Positions 16,161 through 17,775 of a DNA stretch of 17,775 nucleotides are shown here, piece by piece. Origin of the DNA: CAIXTV01 sp037144095 (GTDB taxonomy: Bacteria; Bacteroidota; Bacteroidia; Bacteroidales; CAIXTV01); the NCBI GenBank assembly GCA_037144095.1, contig JBAWXL010000071.1, forward strand, positions 1 to 17,775. Reading direction: 5' to 3'. A program made the position numbers and the translations under genes. How positions within the stretch are numbered: the first letter of the stretch is position 1; every line of letters begins with the position of its first letter. The notes under the pieces are model-generated. The model saw only the letters and a list, made by a program, of their open reading frames with translations, was not told where the DNA came from and made no database searches.

Positions 16161-17597
16161 CTACTCCTTCACCATCTTCCTAACCTCAAACCCCTTCCCA
16201 TCTTCAAGTTTAATAATATAAACCCCTTTTGCAAAATTCCCGGTTTGAATAGTGGTTTTTTCAATAAAACTTCCTTTATAGATTAGTTGACCTTGTAGGT
16301 TTAGGATTTCAAATTCGATTTTATCTTTAATTGATTTGTCTTCTATTGTGAGTTGATCGGTGGTTGGATTAGGATAAACTGTAAAATGGGGATTATCTGT
16401 TAATATTTCCGCAATGTTTGTATTTACTGAAATATAGCTTGCTGTATAACGATAAATATCATTCCAACTATCTGCATGTTCCCCATAATATATATATATA
16501 TTATTGAGATTTTGACAAGGAAACCAGCTATTGTTTAGCCATTGTTCCGATTTGCCGGTTACAGAATTATTATTGGCATCATAAGTATAGGTATTTTTAT
16601 AATCATTCACCCAGGCATTCCCTTGTCCCTTTTCGCTTATAAAAGACAATAAATTATTATTGTTGTCATAAGTACAACTATCTCTTAAACGATTTACCCA
16701 TACATTATAAATCCAGGTATCACTTTCCCAAATCAATAAGTTTTCATTAGCATCATATATATTTGTTATACTATCCGTATTTACCCATGCACTGTCTTGC
16801 CAATTTTTATTTACTTGATACAATACTTTTCCGTTTGAATTGTTAGTATAGCTACTGATAGAATTATCATGTAAGCTATCATTTACCCAAAACTGAATTA
16901 ATCTGCTTATCAAATATTCGTTTCCATCATAAGTATAAATGAATTTATGATTTATTATCCAGGCATTTGTTTGCCATTCTTCATACAAATAAGTCAATAC
17001 CTTGCCTGTCCCATTATAAGTATAAGAATATCGAATGTCATTTACCCATGCATTATTTTGCCAATTTTCATCTATTGAAGTAATCACATTTCCACTGATA
17101 TCATATTGATAAGTTGATCTTTCAGAATTTACCCAGCTATTGTTCTGCCATTGTTCATTTAAACCAGTGGATAAATTTCCATCAGAATTATAAGTAAAAG
17201 TATTTCTATAACTATTCGACCAGGCATTGTTTTGCCAAATTTCATCTAATTCGCTTAACTTATTACTATTTGCATCATAAGAGTATGTGGTTTTATAAGA
17301 GTTTGTCCATGTAGAACTATCAAAGCTTTCTCGTAAGTTGTAAATAACGTTACCATGGCTATCGAATGTTTTCGTAGTTCTGCCTATTAGGCCAATTGTA
17401 TCATAAATAAAAATAGTATCCCAATTCCAAACCAAAGATTTCAATGAGTTTTTATGTTGCAAGTTCGGAAATACATCAGCAGCATACTTATCAATTCCCC
17501 TTGTCTTTTTGGCATGATAGGATTGATTCTTAGTTTGTGCATTAATATTACATTGTACAATACAGAATAGTACTAAAAGCAGAATTGATTTTTTCAT
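16161..17597 (-). CDS. Secreted T9SS protein with ten 29-residue W/YD repeats, 478 aa
   Basis: The start chosen is the ATG at 17597, giving MKKSILLLVLFCIVQCNINA then Q, a typical signal peptide; an ATG two codons earlier (17603) is possible. Residues about 78-367 are ten contiguous 29-residue repeats of the form YDANGNLLTxLxExWQNNAW, then VNxYxNxYT. The YD-dipeptide motif recalls RHS/YD repeats, but the unit is longer and carries one or two Trp at fixed places. Repeats 6 and 7 are the most diverged. Residues about 403-478 are a T9SS type A sorting domain (FTVYPNPTTDQLTIE, NLQGQLIYKG, GVYIIKLEDG), so the protein should be exported through T9SS and attached to the surface or released. No catalytic domain is seen; a repeat-built binding or structural role is likely. 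It stands alone with its own promoter. Confidence 0.92.
   Translation of the reverse strand: MKKSILLLVLFCIVQCNINAQTKNQSYHAKKTRGIDKYAADVFPNLQHKNSLKSLVWNWDTIFIYDTIGLIGRTTKTFDSHGNVIYNLRESFDSSTWTNSYKTTYSYDANSNKLSELDEIWQNNAWSNSYRNTFTYNSDGNLSTGLNEQWQNNSWVNSERSTYQYDISGNVITSIDENWQNNAWVNDIRYSYTYNGTGKVLTYLYEEWQTNAWIINHKFIYTYDGNEYLISRLIQFWVNDSLHDNSISSYTNNSNGKVLYQVNKNWQDSAWVNTDSITNIYDANENLLIWESDTWIYNVWVNRLRDSCTYDNNNNLLSFISEKGQGNAWVNDYKNTYTYDANNNSVTGKSEQWLNNSWFPCQNLNNIYIYYGEHADSWNDIYRYTASYISVNTNIAEILTDNPHFTVYPNPTTDQLTIEDKSIKDKIEFEILNLQGQLIYKGSFIEKTTIQTGNFAKGVYIIKLEDGKGFEVRKMVKE
16163..17369 (-). repeat. 87-bp in-frame repeats encoding the 29-residue W/YD units
   Basis: Within the gene, ten units of exactly 29 codons follow one another from about 17366 down to about 16497. 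Words such as CAATTTTCATC or CATTGTTC recur beside ATTACCCATGC-like stretches on the plus strand. The units differ at many third and first positions, so they are older than the near-identical 288-bp repeats at the left edge. Confidence 0.65.
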
Positions 17598-17620
17598 AAT
17601 CATGTTTTTAAAATGAATGG

Positions 17621-17690
17621 CAAATTTAATCTATTTCAAACACAAATCAACCAATAATAAGTGAACGGTAGAAAATAATAAGTAAACGGT
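17621..17690 (-). promoter_or_regulatory. Promoter with LytTR-like direct repeats upstream of the W/YD-repeat gene
   Basis: On the minus strand, TAAATTTG (17621-17628) is a perfect -7 box. TTG (17648-17650) lies exactly 19 bp upstream, the standard Bacteroidota spacing. Farther upstream are ACCGTTCAC (17661-17669) and ACCGTTTAC (17682-17690), 21 bp apart with a 12-bp gap, inside longer repeats (AATAATAAGTnAACGGTAnA on the plus strand). Each matches 8 of 9 positions of the LytTR-family consensus [TA][AC][CA]GTTN[AG][TG], whose sites are normally direct repeats 12-13 bp apart. A LytTR-type response regulator is therefore a likely activator. Confidence 0.6.
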
Positions 17691-17775
17691 AAAATAACAA
17701 TTTTTAAAACGATAAACTTTCCCCATTGTCTAGGCCTGAAATACGTTGACCATTTTTGAGGTATAAAAACAACAC

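Noticed and set aside
16161..17597. RHS polymorphic toxin
   Set aside because: The C-terminus is a T9SS sorting domain, not a toxin, and the repeat is 29 residues with a Trp-rich pattern.

Overview
The window looks like a chromosomal segment of a Bacteroidota (Bacteroidetes) bacterium. The DNA is AT-rich, and several starts are preceded by the phylum's -7 box (TAnnTTTG). There are no strong Shine-Dalgarno sequences. Secreted proteins have signal peptides ending in 'AQ', and two end in a type IX secretion system (T9SS) type A sorting domain. No order or genus can be assigned from the sequence alone. Every gene I accept is on the minus strand, so the window reads biologically from right to left.

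Layout from right (upstream) to left. (1) At 17604-17690 a promoter has two 9-bp direct repeats 21 bp apart that resemble LytTR-family regulator sites. It drives a secreted T9SS protein (16161-17597) built from ten 29-residue W/YD repeats. (2) At 15407-16043 lies an antitoxin/PIN-toxin pair that overlaps by 17 nt. (3) At 14688-15323 is an FMN reductase with a compact four-cysteine motif typical of iron-sulfur flavoproteins. (4) At 3314-14113 is one 10.8-kb gene for a 3599-residue cell-surface protein: signal peptide, two duplicated parallel beta-helix modules, further duplicated beta-solenoid modules, a dockerin-like stretch, a cohesin-like domain and a T9SS tail. (5) At 2637-3183 a promoter leads into an array of 42-bp tandem repeats (2725-2976) that also encodes a possible 131-residue repeat peptide. 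(6) At 1665-2636 is a cytoplasmic protein of unknown function. (7) At 1-1285 is the N-terminal part of another large secreted protein (cohesin-like domain plus Ig-like repeats of 96 residues), cut off by the left edge.

The most unusual signals are non-coding. The promoters of the giant surface-protein gene (14164-14245) and of the 42-bp-array unit (3103-3183) share one architecture: three direct repeats at exactly 22-bp steps, then exactly 20 bp, then a TAnnTTTG box. No TTTG -33 box is seen in either. This suggests that one activator controls both units. In addition, two copies of a long imperfect palindromic repeat sit 23 and 32 bp after the stop codons of two genes (1553-1641 and 3195-3281), where they could act as terminators.

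How the parts fit together: three proteins are extracellular, two of them with T9SS tails and one truncated before its C-terminus. Two carry cohesin-like domains and one also a dockerin-like segment, which fits a surface-adhesion or matrix role. The toxin-antitoxin pair and the flavoprotein look like independent neighbours. No rRNA, tRNA, CRISPR array, transposase or phage gene was recognised.
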